Of a stretch of DNA of 64,000 bases, positions 9,931 through 20,785 are shown piece after piece. The notes under the pieces are model-generated. The model did no database searches. It was not told where the DNA came from and worked only from the letters and a program-made list of their open reading frames with translations. A program made the translations under genes and the position numbers. The stretch lies in assembly GCF_013426205.1 (NCBI RefSeq), contig NC_089425.1, forward strand, positions 3,596,001 to 3,660,000, read 5' to 3'. Position 1 is the stretch's first letter; each line of letters begins with the position of its first letter. Source of the DNA: Metarhizium brunneum. Lineage: Eukaryota > Ascomycota > Sordariomycetes > Hypocreales > Clavicipitaceae.

Positions 9931-11223
9931 TCATGGTTGGCTTTTGTGCATGTGCATCTTGGCCCTGCCCTCTTCCTTTGCTCGGTGGAGGAATCTCATG
10001 ACGTATTCGTATGTCAACATTGTGACGGTGGCCGCGGGCACAGCACGCATCATGTTGGTCCCCAAGCCGGCGTAGAACGCCCTCCAACCCTCCTCCCGAA
10101 GGATCGTTCGAAACGTCGTGACAATGCCGCGGTATTTGCGGCCGTCGACTGTGGGGTCCTTGGCCGGGTCCGGTGCGGCGATGCCCAGCCCTTGCAGAAA
10201 CTGTTCACCGGCTACTGGCCGCCGTTGGGTTTGCAGTCGAGTTCGGATAACTTCATGCGGATAAGTGGCGCTGCTGGCCAGGATCTTGGAGAGCACCGAT
10301 GCTGAGAGAATGCCGAACCAGTGTGCTTCTCCTGCACCCTCACCCATCCCCTGGCCTGTGAACTGGGTCTTGAGATATTCATACGTAGGAAACTGAACGG
10401 CCACGTGGGTCAATCCGAGGAGTGCAGGCGTGAGGCCGGAGTAGAACGATACTAGCCCCTCGGACGTGTACATTTTGCGAGCAGCGTCAAGCGTAGATCG
10501 ATAGTGCCAGGGGTGGTTCAGCGTCGGTCTGGCAGTCGGGGTGTTGCCAGGCTTCGGAAACATATAATGTGCATGGTCTCGGGCAGGAGAGTGGCTCTGT
10601 GACATGAGCCGTGTTTTAATAACCCATATCGGATTGGTGACAATGGTGCTACTGGCGCCAGCAATGATGGAAGACCAGAAGTTGATCAGATGTGTACTAT
10701 CTGCAATCATGTCAGTAAAGGACAACCCACGGAATCGGGCTATTCGACCATGGGACGAGCGGGAGAACCTACCAGAGTACTGGGCCATCCAGACTTTGCT
10801 CTTGTTATAGACGGTAAACCAAACTGCCCAGGTAGGCAAGTATCCCATGACAATGGGACCCAGGCCACGATACATGCCCCGAATACCCTCCTCCCTCCAA
10901 ATCACATTGGCTGTGCCACTCAGACCATTATACATCCTCGGTTGTCCGACGTGCCGCCCATCTTGCAGCACTCTATACATACCCTGCGCCTGAAGCTTCG
11001 TCTTGATGACGTCAAGAGGACAAGTGATGACTCCGGAGGCGAATCCGCCCACGGCACCGGCCACGGCGTTGAACTGCGAGTCGGAGGCAGAGGCGGCCCA
11101 TTTCTGAAACGGGGTCGGCCCGGCGTGGTGCATTGGAAAATCGGCCGAGTGTCGATATGAGGCTGTTGCATGTTCTGGTGACGGGGAAGCCCTGCCTGGT
11201 TGGGCGGATTGGTCGTGAGACAT
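9931..11223 (-). CDS. yia6: Mitochondrial NAD+ carrier (SLC25 family, Yia6/Ndt1-like)
   Basis: This inner-membrane carrier belongs to the six-helix SLC25 family and most resembles the yeast Yia6/Yea6 NAD+ transporters. Three repeats show the signature PX(D/E)XX(K/R): PLDVIKTKLQAQG, PIWVIKTRLMSQS and PHEVIRTRLQTQR. GYLPTWAVWFTVY and GLTHVAVQFPTYEYLK are typical of the NAD+/folate-type subfamily. Exons are 10773-11223 and 9931-10700. The intron (10701-10772) is 72 bases, has no in-frame stop and keeps frame, so retention would add 24 residues (430 instead of 406). Splicing restores MAQYSDSTHLINFWSS, which matches the family. An N-terminal extension of about 45 residues before the first repeat is polar. 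Substrate is inferred from subfamily; a pyrimidine nucleotide carrier is less likely. Confidence 0.9.
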   Translation of the reverse strand: MSHDQSAQPGRASPSPEHATASYRHSADFPMHHAGPTPFQKWAASASDSQFNAVAGAVGGFASGVITCPLDVIKTKLQAQGMYRVLQDGRHVGQPRMYNGLSGTANVIWREEGIRGMYRGLGPIVMGYLPTWAVWFTVYNKSKVWMAQYSGRFSRSSHGRIARFRGLSFTDMIADSTHLINFWSSIIAGASSTIVTNPIWVIKTRLMSQSHSPARDHAHYMFPKPGNTPTARPTLNHPWHYRSTLDAARKMYTSEGLVSFYSGLTPALLGLTHVAVQFPTYEYLKTQFTGQGMGEGAGEAHWFGILSASVLSKILASSATYPHEVIRTRLQTQRRPVAGEQFLQGLGIAAPDPAKDPTVDGRKYRGIVTTFRTILREEGWRAFYAGLGTNMMRAVPAATVTMLTYEYVMRFLHRAKEEGRAKMHMHKSQP

Positions 11224-13392
11224 GCCCCTTCGTGTGGCGGCGGTGAAATGGCTATCTGAAACCTCACTGTCGGGCGTTTGTACTCGGGACTAGGGCACAC
11301 GGCGCGGCGAGAATATCGATGAGAAGCGTAGCCCGACTCGGGGTGGATATTGGGGGCCGAGGCCTGGATCTCGTCCAACTTGGCAAGGCTCAAAGTCCCC
11401 CTCCCCGAGCGGTGGGAGTTGCGCGTTGTGTGTGTCCAACAAGTGTCGGGGTTGCTGGGAAATCACAGGCCGACCAGGCCGGGCCAGGTTCGACGGCGCC
11501 GCGGGGCGTCGCTTTGATTTTGAAAGGAGAATAGCAGCAGGCAATGTCGCTGCTTTATAATCGAGAGCACCGCGCTTGAATCGCTTGAATCATTCGAGCC
11601 GATGCCGGTTGAAAGGGACTGGCGGATACTGCGGGGAACGCACCGAAACGCTCCCACTCGCAGAGACCGTATCCCACCTAGCGAACAGCCGCGGCCATTG
11701 GCCTTTTTCAGACGTGGAGAGGAATTCGAACAATGTAAGGGACCAAGTGAATGGTCGTGCGAGCTCGGGAGACGGGCGACAGGAAGCGACGACAAGTAGG
11801 CGGTTTTTCGCGGTGGTATGGGTGGTAAGTGTACGGGAGAGGAGGAGAGTTGGAGTGTGGTGGATTGTCCAGGTGAGGTCAGGGCCCAGAGTGAGGAAAA
11901 ATGTGGACGCTAAACATGGTGGAGCGGAGAGCATGACGAATGACGAGATCGCTAACATTTGGAGGGCTGCAGGCCGCTAACGGACCTGGACGGAGTTGCG
12001 CCCCAGTGCCCGCGGCGCGGCCTGTACGGAGCCCCGAGAACTCCAAATGTTCAATGCTGGATGGACCAGCCAGACGTGGAGCAGTTACTCCGTGCCAGCA
12101 TCCCAACATTACAAGCTCATCAACCACCAGCGCTTGCCAGCCACAGCATGTGCTCGATATCAATTGGCCTTCTTGATGCTACGCCGTCGCCGTGCGCATG
12201 TGTACATGTACGTGCTGGCATCCCCCCATGCGTCCAGATACTCCGTACGCCGAGAGCGCATTGTCGTCGCGGAATATTTACCAACGCCGAACAGCGGAGG
12301 CGACGTGGAGGCGGCGACGCTTGTTTGAGATTGAGCAGTGTTTGCCAGCCGTTCTCTCATCCCACCTTGGCGTCTGGCTGCAGCCCATGATCCAAGACAC
12401 CAGCACCATCTGACCAGTTGGCATCTTTACACACCGGCCCTGTCCCTGCACGGAGGAGCGGGTGGCCTTATCAGTCTGGTGTCCATTACTCAATCCTGCA
12501 TCATCGTGCAGCAACGTCGCGTGCCGGCCACCGCGCCGCTTAACTCGGTAGAGGCATCCTCGTAGCTTTAAGGTCTTCGGCTCACGTGGGTACAAAACAA
12601 GGAGCGACGGCGCCCTGAACCCTGGGAATGGGTTCGGAGCTACGGTAAGGCGGATCCCGTGGGAACCGTCGATGGTCTAACACAGACATGGGACAAAGGC
12701 CTCTTTCTTGTTCAGTTGCCGAAAGCTGAGCGTGCAAGGAATGCCCCAGGTGCAGGGCGCACTTCTGGTGTCAAGGCTGGGAGCAGCCGGTTGCAGAGCA
12801 TGCCTCGGCTGCGTACTTGGCATTGTCCTGCAGTGTAGCACTCACAAGGGCAGTGATCAACTCTAGCTCCTGTGCTTTCAGGCACCGTTCTTGTCAGCGA
12901 AATCATCTGATTCCAAGGTGTTGCGACCATCATGTTCCGACGATTATACCCGAAAGTTGCTACCTGAGGTTTCAAGGAATAATGGCCCAACACTATCTAG
13001 GACATGATTGGAACACGATTGAAACAGGGACTCCAAGGGCATAAATCCCCAAGTAATAAAAAAAGACAGAAAAAGAAAAAGAGAATAAAAAAAAAGAAAT
13101 ATCCATCTTCGCGATATTTTATAAATCTGCTTCCCGCGACGCCAAACCTGGCATGACGCCGGGCACAACGGAACAACGTCCGTAACAAACGTCCCATCTT
13201 CCCATCACGTGCAAGCCACCGTTTCTTTCCGGGAGCTCATGAATCACGTGACATTCCGAACGGCTCCCCCCAATCATCGTCGCCGCATTTCACGCATCCC
13301 GGGTAAAAAAGGACAGCCCAGATCTCACTCACCTCACCTCTATATCTCACACTCCGACTCCTCCCCAAAGTCAACCAGCCCCATTGCCCATC
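11224..13392. promoter_or_regulatory. Divergent intergenic region between NAD+ carrier and QCR7
   Basis: This 2.2 kb stretch separates two head-to-head mitochondrial genes. It has no credible gene. A copy of the recurrent 9-mer TACTCCGTA lies at 12239-12247. An A-rich stretch at about 13055-13100 and a CT-rich leader (13320-13390) precede QCR7. Confidence 0.4.
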
Positions 13393-14042
13393 ATGAGCGG
13401 CTACTCTCTGGCTCCCTTCATCCTCCGCCGCCCCTGGCTGGCCAACATGGTCATGCCCGCCGCCAACTGGTACGCCAATGCTGCCGGATACAAGAAGCTC
13501 GGCCTGAGGTACGCAACACACCCCCAACACATCCCGACTCCCGACTCCCAGCAAGCCCGCACCTTCTGGCCCCCCAGATCTCGCTCCCGCCCGACGGACA
13601 TGTCCCAGCAACAGATAGGGGCTAGCAAGAGGACGGCGTTTCGCACCAATGGCCTCCAATGGGCCACCGCAGACCCTCAAACTGCCGCCGCGAGTACAAG
13701 GACCTAGCTAACCCCAGCACGACGCAGATACGACGATCTCGTCGAGGAAGAGCGCGAATCCACCCAGATTGCCCTCAGGCGCCTGTCATCCAAGGAGTCG
13801 TACGACCGCATCTACCGCATCCGCCGCTCCGTCCAGTGCAGCTACCAGCACAAACTGCTTCCCAAGGACCAGTGGACAAAGCCCGAGGAGGTGCGTCTAC
13901 CCACCCTCCTTGCATGGGGGGACGTAGGTCCGCTAACAAACGACAGGATACGCCCTACCTGCGCGACATCATCGCCCAGGTCGAGACCGAGCTTGCCGAG
14001 AAGGATGCCCTTGACTCAATGACCGTCGCGAAGCGACACTAA
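13393..14042 (+). CDS. qcr7: Cytochrome bc1 complex subunit 7 (QCR7, 14 kDa)
   Basis: This is a matrix-side subunit of respiratory complex III, needed for assembly around cytochrome b. The three exons are 13393-13508, 13728-13890 and 13947-14042, giving 124 residues, a normal family length. Exon 1 encodes [19 protein letters not shown] and ends KKLGL; exon 2 begins RYDDLVEEE and contains [18 protein letters not shown] and HKLLPKDQW; exon 3 begins [15 protein letters not shown]. All three are recognisable QCR7 landmarks. Intron 1 is unusually long for this window (219 bases) and ends gacgcag after a gctaac branch point; intron 2 is 56 bases. Reading phase is kept at both joins. Confidence 0.95.
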
Positions 14043-14568
14043 GGGGGTGCTTGGGATGTGGAAGGGCAAAAAAAAAAGGGAATAGGGGGACAATTGGCAA
14101 TACTGCGCGAGCAAGTTTTGCGCGACGATCAACAGACTTGACTGTCGAGTGTACGCTTACCGGAATTAGTTGTTAGTGGATAGACGTGCCTAAATGTAAA
14201 GGAAACGCGGCAAATCGCCTAGTGCAATATACAACTTCTCACGTGTATCTTTTTCCATCCAACTGGTTGTCCGACGAGAGGTAGTTCGGGAGAATGGACT
14301 TGAGAGTAGCATAAAATGCTAGCGCAAATACATAAAGCAATCATCAAGTACCCTTTTGCGGCCTCACCTGCAAGCCCCTATTCATATACTCCCCGCGCGG
14401 CCGTGCACACAAAGTCTGAAACTAGTTTAAATGGCACTGGTAGTAATGATGCTTAATTCTTCTGTTGTACAGTGCAGTGTGCTATGTAATAATGCCCCTC
14501 ATTTCTCTTATTAATATGACACAGTCCACTTCTTCCCCCAACGAGTTCAAGAATTCTAGTCCCCAATA
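14043..14568. terminator. Convergent 3' region of QCR7 and UBP3
   Basis: QCR7 (+) and UBP3 (-) end towards each other across 526 bases. The stretch is AT-rich in its second half and should hold both polyadenylation sites. No gene was seen. Confidence 0.4.
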
Positions 14569-17274
14569 TTACATGCGCTGATAGAACAACAAGTACGCCA
14601 CCTTGTTGTCTTTGATGTTGTCCTTGACCTGTTTGTCTTGTGAGGGTGCGTTGGCGCTATTGACTACGCTGCTCCATCTCTTGCCTCCGCTGGCAGAAGT
14701 TGTGACCTGCTTCCAGCCATCCTTGTCCCCGGAGTCTTCGTCGTCTATTGCGCCAAAGCGGTTGGCTGAGGCACTCGCGGATGAGTTCTGCTCTTTGCGG
14801 GTATCCTTGACCTCTTCCTCGGCTCCAATTCTGGCAACCTCTTCGCTGCGGATCCGCTGGAGTACGGTGTCGTCCATGCGAATCCACTCTTGGCCGTCTT
14901 GCCGACGCACATCAACTGTGTAGTGGCCGCCGCTGGCGTTCTTTCCATGATGGTACACAACACTAATTAGTTTATACCGGGGCAAAGGCCCGTCGCCAAT
15001 GTTTTGACGGCGCTGTCTGGAAAGCGCCTCACGCGGAATTTCAAGCTCCAAGGGGTATCCGATTTTCTTCCAAATCTTGATGGTGCCGTTGGCTGTGGCA
15101 TCGAACTGGAAACGTTTGAGGTGCAGGATGAGAACTGGCGGCAAAGATTCAATAAAGACCTGTTTTGTGGCCAGTACATCCTTGCCCCGAGGGGAATTGA
15201 AATCTCCTTGGAGGCGCTCGGGCCTGGTAAGCCCTCTCAGGGCATCCACGACATTCCGTACATCGGGCGATCCAATGTCCAGTTGTAGCGGCTGGTACGG
15301 CTCCGTAGTAATAGAATCCTTGAGCCCCGGGACCCGGAATTCGGATCGCAACAGTCCACCAAAGATCTTCGTTATGGGTGAGGAGGTGTTTGATCCCGAT
15401 GATCGACTGACGGCGGCTTTCTGCTTGCGGCCAACCTCAAGCCAGTCTCCTGAAGGCGCGGCAGCTTCGTGGTCAATATACTTCTCGTCTGGAACTTGTT
15501 CTGTTTCACCAGGAAAGGACTTGTTCATAACAAGAGTGCATTCGTCATCCAGGGACTGAAGGAGGAAGCCAAGGAATTCCTCAGCATCTTGCTGGTGACC
15601 ACGCTGGTATGTATTAGCACAGATATAAACGTGGATATCCTCGCAATTGGAGCTATACGTACTCTCATGCTGGCAAATCGTGGAAGCTGCCTTATGGCTT
15701 CGTAAACGAATTCTGGAGTAAAGGGCTCGCCGTATAGCTCAAAAACCTGAGACTTCAAAGTGCTGCGAAGCTGCTTAGAAGACGACGCAGATGCGAGAAC
15801 CTTGAACTCCTGCAAAAACATGACCCTTTTTATTGATGTTAGAATCTGATAAGAGCCGAGGGGCCAAAATCTGGCTTACATTGCATCTACCAGAGGTGTT
15901 TCACTCTTGAAGCTGTGAGCAGCCCTTTTGCTTACTTGATCGAGAAAGTCGTGGAAAGGAGCACAAAACATGAGCACTTGCAACACCTAGACAATGGTTA
16001 GTAGTCAGCAATTGGTGTGACTCTGAACAAGGACATACAGAATTCATATAACACATGTTGCCTGTGTTAACGAGACCACGAGGCTCAATCAACGTAGCCT
16101 TTTCAGTGCGGTCGACCTTGAAGGATCGGATGGCTTCCCCTAAGAGACTCCTGTTGGCCTGGGAGAATTTTGACCCAGGCATATCGGGAACTGTAGCAGC
16201 CTCGACGGCATCGCCATTGACCGATGTAGTAGAGCTAATACTGTTCAAGGTTGTCACGTTCTGGGCGGCCGGCTTCGCAAAGAGGTTTGCCCAGCTGGTT
16301 GGTGCAGCCTTTACCGGAGGAGCTGGTGCAATAGCCCGTTCGTCTGTCGCCTTATCATCCTCGGTCGTGGCACTTTTGTCACTCTGAGAAGACCCCTCCC
16401 CATTTGGGGCGCTGTTGGCGCTGTGGCCGTTCGTCTTCTGACCGCGACCTTCCTCGGGTGCTGTTTCGGAGAGAGCGGGAGTCGCATCACAAGATGCGGT
16501 TGGGGACTGACTAGTATGGGCGCCTACAGCAGGCTTAGAGTCGGACTCGGCCGCGTCGCTTGTAGGTGGTTCAGCCTCTGTAGGAACTGCTTTGGATGCA
16601 GCAGCATTGGTTGAATCGGTAACACCTTCGCGTTGTTCAATGAGAAATGAAATGGGTTGCTCGTTGAGGGGAAGGAGCCTTCTTTTTGTTCGGGACCGGC
16701 GAGAACGTTGAGGAAAGAGAGCATCAGGTCTGGAGAACCAAGGAAGCTGGTTTCGGGGATTGTTAGCTCACAGAAAATTGCGTCATACCCGGCCTACATT
16801 GGCACGACTTACAGGAGGTCGAAAAGGCTCTTGCTTCAGCACCACGACAGGCTTCCTTGGCCCCGTTGGCTGTGGCGCTTCAGTAGGTTGTGGCCGAGGT
16901 TGCGATTGAGAAGGATCCCGTTGAGCAGTCTGTGGAGTGGGAGGCGTCTGGGGGGGAAGCATCTGTGATGAATGAGTCGATGACGGGGTCTGCGGCGGGA
17001 TCGGAGCAGGTGCTGGAGGAGGCCGATATGGCGTCGCGAGATTCGGTGACTGTTGGTTTGGGCGCGGATAGTTCGGAGGGACGCTGACGCCTACCATGGG
17101 AATGTATTGATGCATGGCGGGCGGTGATCTTCCATACGTCTGGTAGGGAGCGTAGGTCGGTGATGGCACACCCCCGCCGGGGTATTGCGGAGGCATGCCA
17201 TAATACTGTTGCTGCGACGCATAAGACATGTAATTCGGATATATCGGGCCCGTGTGTTGATGGTGTCGCGGCAT
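14569..17274 (-). CDS. ubp3: Ubiquitin carboxyl-terminal hydrolase, UBP3/USP10 family
   Basis: This deubiquitinating cysteine protease is the homolog of yeast Ubp3 (partner Bre5), which trims ubiquitin from COPII/COPI and ribophagy substrates. The five exons are 16813-17274, 16039-16746, 15880-15986, 15663-15825 and 14569-15603, giving 824 residues. The Cys box is LVNTGNMCYMNS|VLQVL with catalytic Cys near residue 386. LPPVLILHLKRFQFD and the His box NASGGHYTVDV (His near residue 706) follow. RGHQQDAEEFLGFLLQSLDDE is shared with USP10. The N-terminal 330 residues are Pro/Gln/Tyr-rich and disordered. The start is the ATG at 17274 (MPRHHQHTGP); the frame remains open upstream to a TTG. Intron 3 (15826-15879) appears to use an AAG acceptor, required to make PLVDAMVMFLQEFKVL. 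Confidence 0.93.
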
Positions 17275-18667
17275 AATATGGTTCCTGGTGGTCCGACGGT
17301 AACCCGCGAGGGCTGCGGCTGCGTGGGCGGCGCTTTGCCTCAAAAGAAGTCTTTATGCCAAGGCCTGTAATGCGGTCGGAACTAGTCAAGCGGTTCGCAT
17401 GATGTCGAAGAGGTGCGCGGTGCTGCTTAAATGCGAAAGAGCAAGGCTCATCAGCTAGGTGACACAGAGAAGACAAGGCGTTTAGCGACGCCCGAGTATA
17501 TTTTCTTTTGACTTTAGTCGCCAACTCTTCAACTGAAATAGAGTTTTCTTATGCTCCATCCCTCAACTCCTTCCAGAGGAAAAGAAAACGATGCCACGGC
17601 ACACTCGTTCCACGCGTGACTGACGTGGGTGGCAGCCAAACTGGAAATGGTGCCGGGGATGACGTACCAATGGCCTGGGCCGCAGTTGAACAGCAGCAGG
17701 TACAAACAGACGATTGCGATCTGAAGGTGACGGAGTTTGGGAACTTGTGAACCGAGGCGGAAGCTGATTCGAGACACCGCAAAGTTTGAGTCGAGACACT
17801 TAGCAGCTCCGAATAATTACCCGTCAGCGACTTAGTGGACGAGCCACTTAGTCAGCCACAGAAACAAGGGACAGCCACAGAAGCCGGGGATAGCCTCACG
17901 TGATTTTTCTACTTCTCTTGCTCCGAATGTATTTTCTACGAGAAGAGAACCTTGTTAACAATCAGATGAATTATCATCTTACGAATTCTTTTGACAAACG
18001 CTTCTGACCTAATGCGAGGCCGACACAGTAAAATAACTTTCAATTGTGATGGCTGCAACGAACCCACCGAGCGATTCTAGTCGACGAGCCGCGCGACGGA
18101 TTGATGTCGCGACGGATTGGAAGTTGCCTTGGTGAAGATATATACCCTGGGATTGTGTCTGAATGCTGAGACCTGCATGTCTCCCTGCCTTTTACCTTCA
18201 CTGAATACAGCAAAACCTTGCGTATGAGATATTGCAACTACTCGTTACACAATGAATCCTACGGGGCTCGTGATATCCGCGGGCTTGCATTTTTGGCAGT
18301 TGAGGTCACAACATCATATATTTTCCTAGTTCAAAGCCTACGCTAATATGCAGTGGCATCTTGTAGCAATAGCCTGATGAGTGAGGTATCTCGACTGGTC
18401 AACTACTCTCTGCCGCCTACTCTGTTAGTGACACGTAAGAGCATCGGAATACTCAGGTCAAGCAGCCGAAAAGTGAAAGCTGTCATGCCAGGGTGAATTG
18501 CGAGCCCGGGTTTACTGATGTTGCAACTCATATCCCAGAGGGAAGATGTACCGCGTCCATCATCATCATCAACTCGGGCTCCCTCACCACTAACCGGTAG
18601 CACACCCGGCTCTCCATGACCACAATCCATCTCCAAACAGCACGTCTGCTCAGGCATCACCAGATAC
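17275..18667. other. Intergenic: UBP3 upstream, SDR downstream
   Basis: This stretch holds the UBP3 promoter and the 3' side of the SDR gene. Around 17820-17890 there is a patch of near-repeats (cacttagt, gccacag). I found no coding sequence. Confidence 0.4.
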
Positions 18668-19450
18668 CTACTCCGGATACACCATCTTCCTAGTCACTCC
18701 GCCATCAACAACCATCTCGACGCCACTCACCCCCTGCGCATCAACCAAATACGCAACTGCCCTTGCAACATCGTCCACCTTGCCAACCCTCCCCGTCAAA
18801 TGCCACCTCATATCCTCCTCGCTCAGCCCATCCTGCCACGCTACCCCCTTCTCATCCGCCTCTCTGCACTCGTCCCCGACGTGTATCCAGCCCGGCAGAA
18901 TCGCATTCACCCTCACGCCCTTTCCGCCCAGCGAAACCGCCATGCTCTGCGTCAGCCCCAAAAGCCCAGCCTTTGTCGCCGAGTACGCCTCATTATCGGG
19001 CTCGCTCATCACCGCCCTTGTGGAGGACACGTGAATCACGCACCCTCCCGCCGCGACCAACATGTCCAGACAGGCCTGCGTCATGAGCATGGGCGCCGTG
19101 AGATTCGTCTGGATGCTCTTGTTCCACTCCTCCAGCGTTATGTCCTGGAGGGCTAGGCCGCCCACGCCCCCCGTGTAAGCGGCATTGTTGATTAGGCAGT
19201 CCAGGCGGCCGGCGAAAAAGGACCGCGCGTGTTGGGCGGCGAGGGTGATGGCGCTCGGGGAGCAGAGGTCGGCCACGCACGTGGAAAACGTGTCGCGGGC
19301 GTGCGTCTTCGACAGCATGTCCGCCGTGTGCTCGAGCTCGCGGGCGTCTACGTCGACGAGGAACACGCGGTGGCGGGAGGCGAGGAGGTGGCGGGCAAGG
19401 CCGCGGCCGATCCCGCGTGCTGCGCCGGTGATGAGGAAATTCTTCGACAT
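18668..19450 (-). CDS. Short-chain dehydrogenase/reductase
   Basis: This is a classical SDR of 260 residues in one exon, an NAD(P)(H)-dependent oxidoreductase of unknown substrate. The cofactor motif TGAARGIG is at about residues 8-15 and NNAA at 88-91. The catalytic Ser is at 142/143 (HVSS), and Tyr156 and Lys160 form YSATK. The C terminus has the common substrate-loop pattern LPGWI and the closing VDGGVT. An acidic residue after the second strand (LVDVDAR) suggests a preference for NAD(H); this is inference. The gene stands alone at the edge of a 6 kb gene-poor stretch, with no cluster partner visible. The ATG at 19450 opens directly into the Rossmann fold (MSKNFLITGAA), so there is no signal or transit peptide. 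Confidence 0.9.
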   Translation of the reverse strand: MSKNFLITGAARGIGRGLARHLLASRHRVFLVDVDARELEHTADMLSKTHARDTFSTCVADLCSPSAITLAAQHARSFFAGRLDCLINNAAYTGGVGGLALQDITLEEWNKSIQTNLTAPMLMTQACLDMLVAAGGCVIHVSSTRAVMSEPDNEAYSATKAGLLGLTQSMAVSLGGKGVRVNAILPGWIHVGDECREADEKGVAWQDGLSEEDMRWHLTGRVGKVDDVARAVAYLVDAQGVSGVEMVVDGGVTRKMVYPE

Positions 19451-20165
19451 GAGGAGATGGTTGTGCCGCTTTCCCTACATGGCTTTGGAGATGGGCAAGT
19501 TTGGCGCGAGTGGCATGGGCCGAGTTGATGACGGATGCATCGTTGATGGGACCCGCTCTGGTTGTTCTGGATCGGGGACGGAGACCAACTCTGCATTTAC
19601 TGCGGGAGATGATATCTACCGTAAGAAATATAGAAATGGAGTCTACCCGCGTTTGTTTGAAACCACATGTCTAGATACGTCCTGCAATGAGCGTGACATT
19701 ACAGGGAGGTTGTGAGCCAATGGGAGATGACGATTATATAAAGTATACAAAGTAAGAGAAGTACTCTCTTGTCCCATAAAATGTCTTGTAATGCCAAGTC
19801 TCTCTAAGAGTAGTTACAATGTCCTGCAAATGTCTTTAACAATCCCCCGTATTAATAAAGAGAACAGTTATTAGCAAAGAGCCCCTTGCCTCTAACCCCC
19901 TATCAGCTCTCTTGTTAATTCACTAATAGCTAAACTCACAAGTGTTCAGTTTGTATATGCGGTAATTGCACTTATTCAGCATTAAGACCTAAATTCCACT
20001 TGAAAACTAAGGACTATATCCGCACAAGCTAGTCTATGTGTTTCTTGTTCACTTGCGCGCGAGTCGCAGATACGCCGGGATAGTGAACTCGCGCTACCAA
20101 TATACCACAGGGAGTCTCAGGATAACATACAACCGACCTATCAGCCTTGAAATCTCAAATTCAAA
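19451..20165. other. Intergenic: SDR upstream region and AT-rich stretch
   Basis: The 5' flank of the SDR gene is followed by an AT-rich block at about 19735-20000 with no coding sense. It may be an eroded repeat. Confidence 0.4.
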
Positions 20166-20785
20166 TTATCCATGTTTAAACTCAGCCCTTGGCACACATG
20201 GAACCTGTGGCTCTACCATGTCTCCTCCCTCGTGCTCGCCAGAGCTGGCCACAATACTAATTTCTAGGTCTTCTAGTATATGTAGTGTATACAAGCTCCT
20301 AATAGATTGACTTTGTATAGTGTGACACCCCGTTTCAAGAACGCTCAGTGACTCGCGCTCGATGTAGGAAGAAGAGCCAAGTGTATTCGGGGACGCTCCT
20401 TTTTCGAACACTCGTATACGCACCCGCCGAGTCTATTGCCGGCGGCAGACATGGACGCGTGAATATTGCCTTGTGACGATAATGTGACCCCCGTGGACAA
20501 GACGAGACAGATAAGGCGACATGTCTTGCAAATGATAGGCGTTGTCCAGGATCAGCGACCATGGATCATCCCGAGACACCAATAGAGAGTTTCGCAGACC
20601 ATTTTCCCATAATCTGGCGACAACTGGCATTCGCACAAGGTAATTTGGTTTGTATGTGACAAAAGGAGCAAGCTAACCCTGGTCACTCTCCTGAACACCT
20701 TCTTCATCTTTTCACCTTCGTAGAAACTGGTGCATGGAATGCATCTCTCCCAGACGAAGCCTTTGGAGTCCGAGTCAAACTGCAA
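20166..20785 (-). pseudogene. Fragment resembling an NB-ARC/NACHT (NLR-like) NTPase
   Basis: In one minus-strand frame (20433-20636) the sequence reads DPWSLILDNAYHLQDMSPYL and then GGHIIVTRQYSRV. This has the spacing of the Walker B/kinase-2 motif (hydrophobic stretch, LDNA) and the next conserved strand (GSIIVTTR) of fungal NLR-like proteins. The frame is closed on both sides by stops. A neighbouring frame upstream (to 20785) reads LQFDSDSKGFVWERC, and one downstream (to 20166) YIERESLSVLE, as though the gene has slipped frame. No Walker A motif was found nearby. I read it as a decayed remnant; chance similarity is possible. Confidence 0.3.

Noticed and set aside
5809..14042. A functional cluster of mitochondrial genes (NUZM, NAD+ carrier, QCR7)
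   Set aside because: They sit among unrelated genes on both strands with separate promoters; the proximity may be chance.
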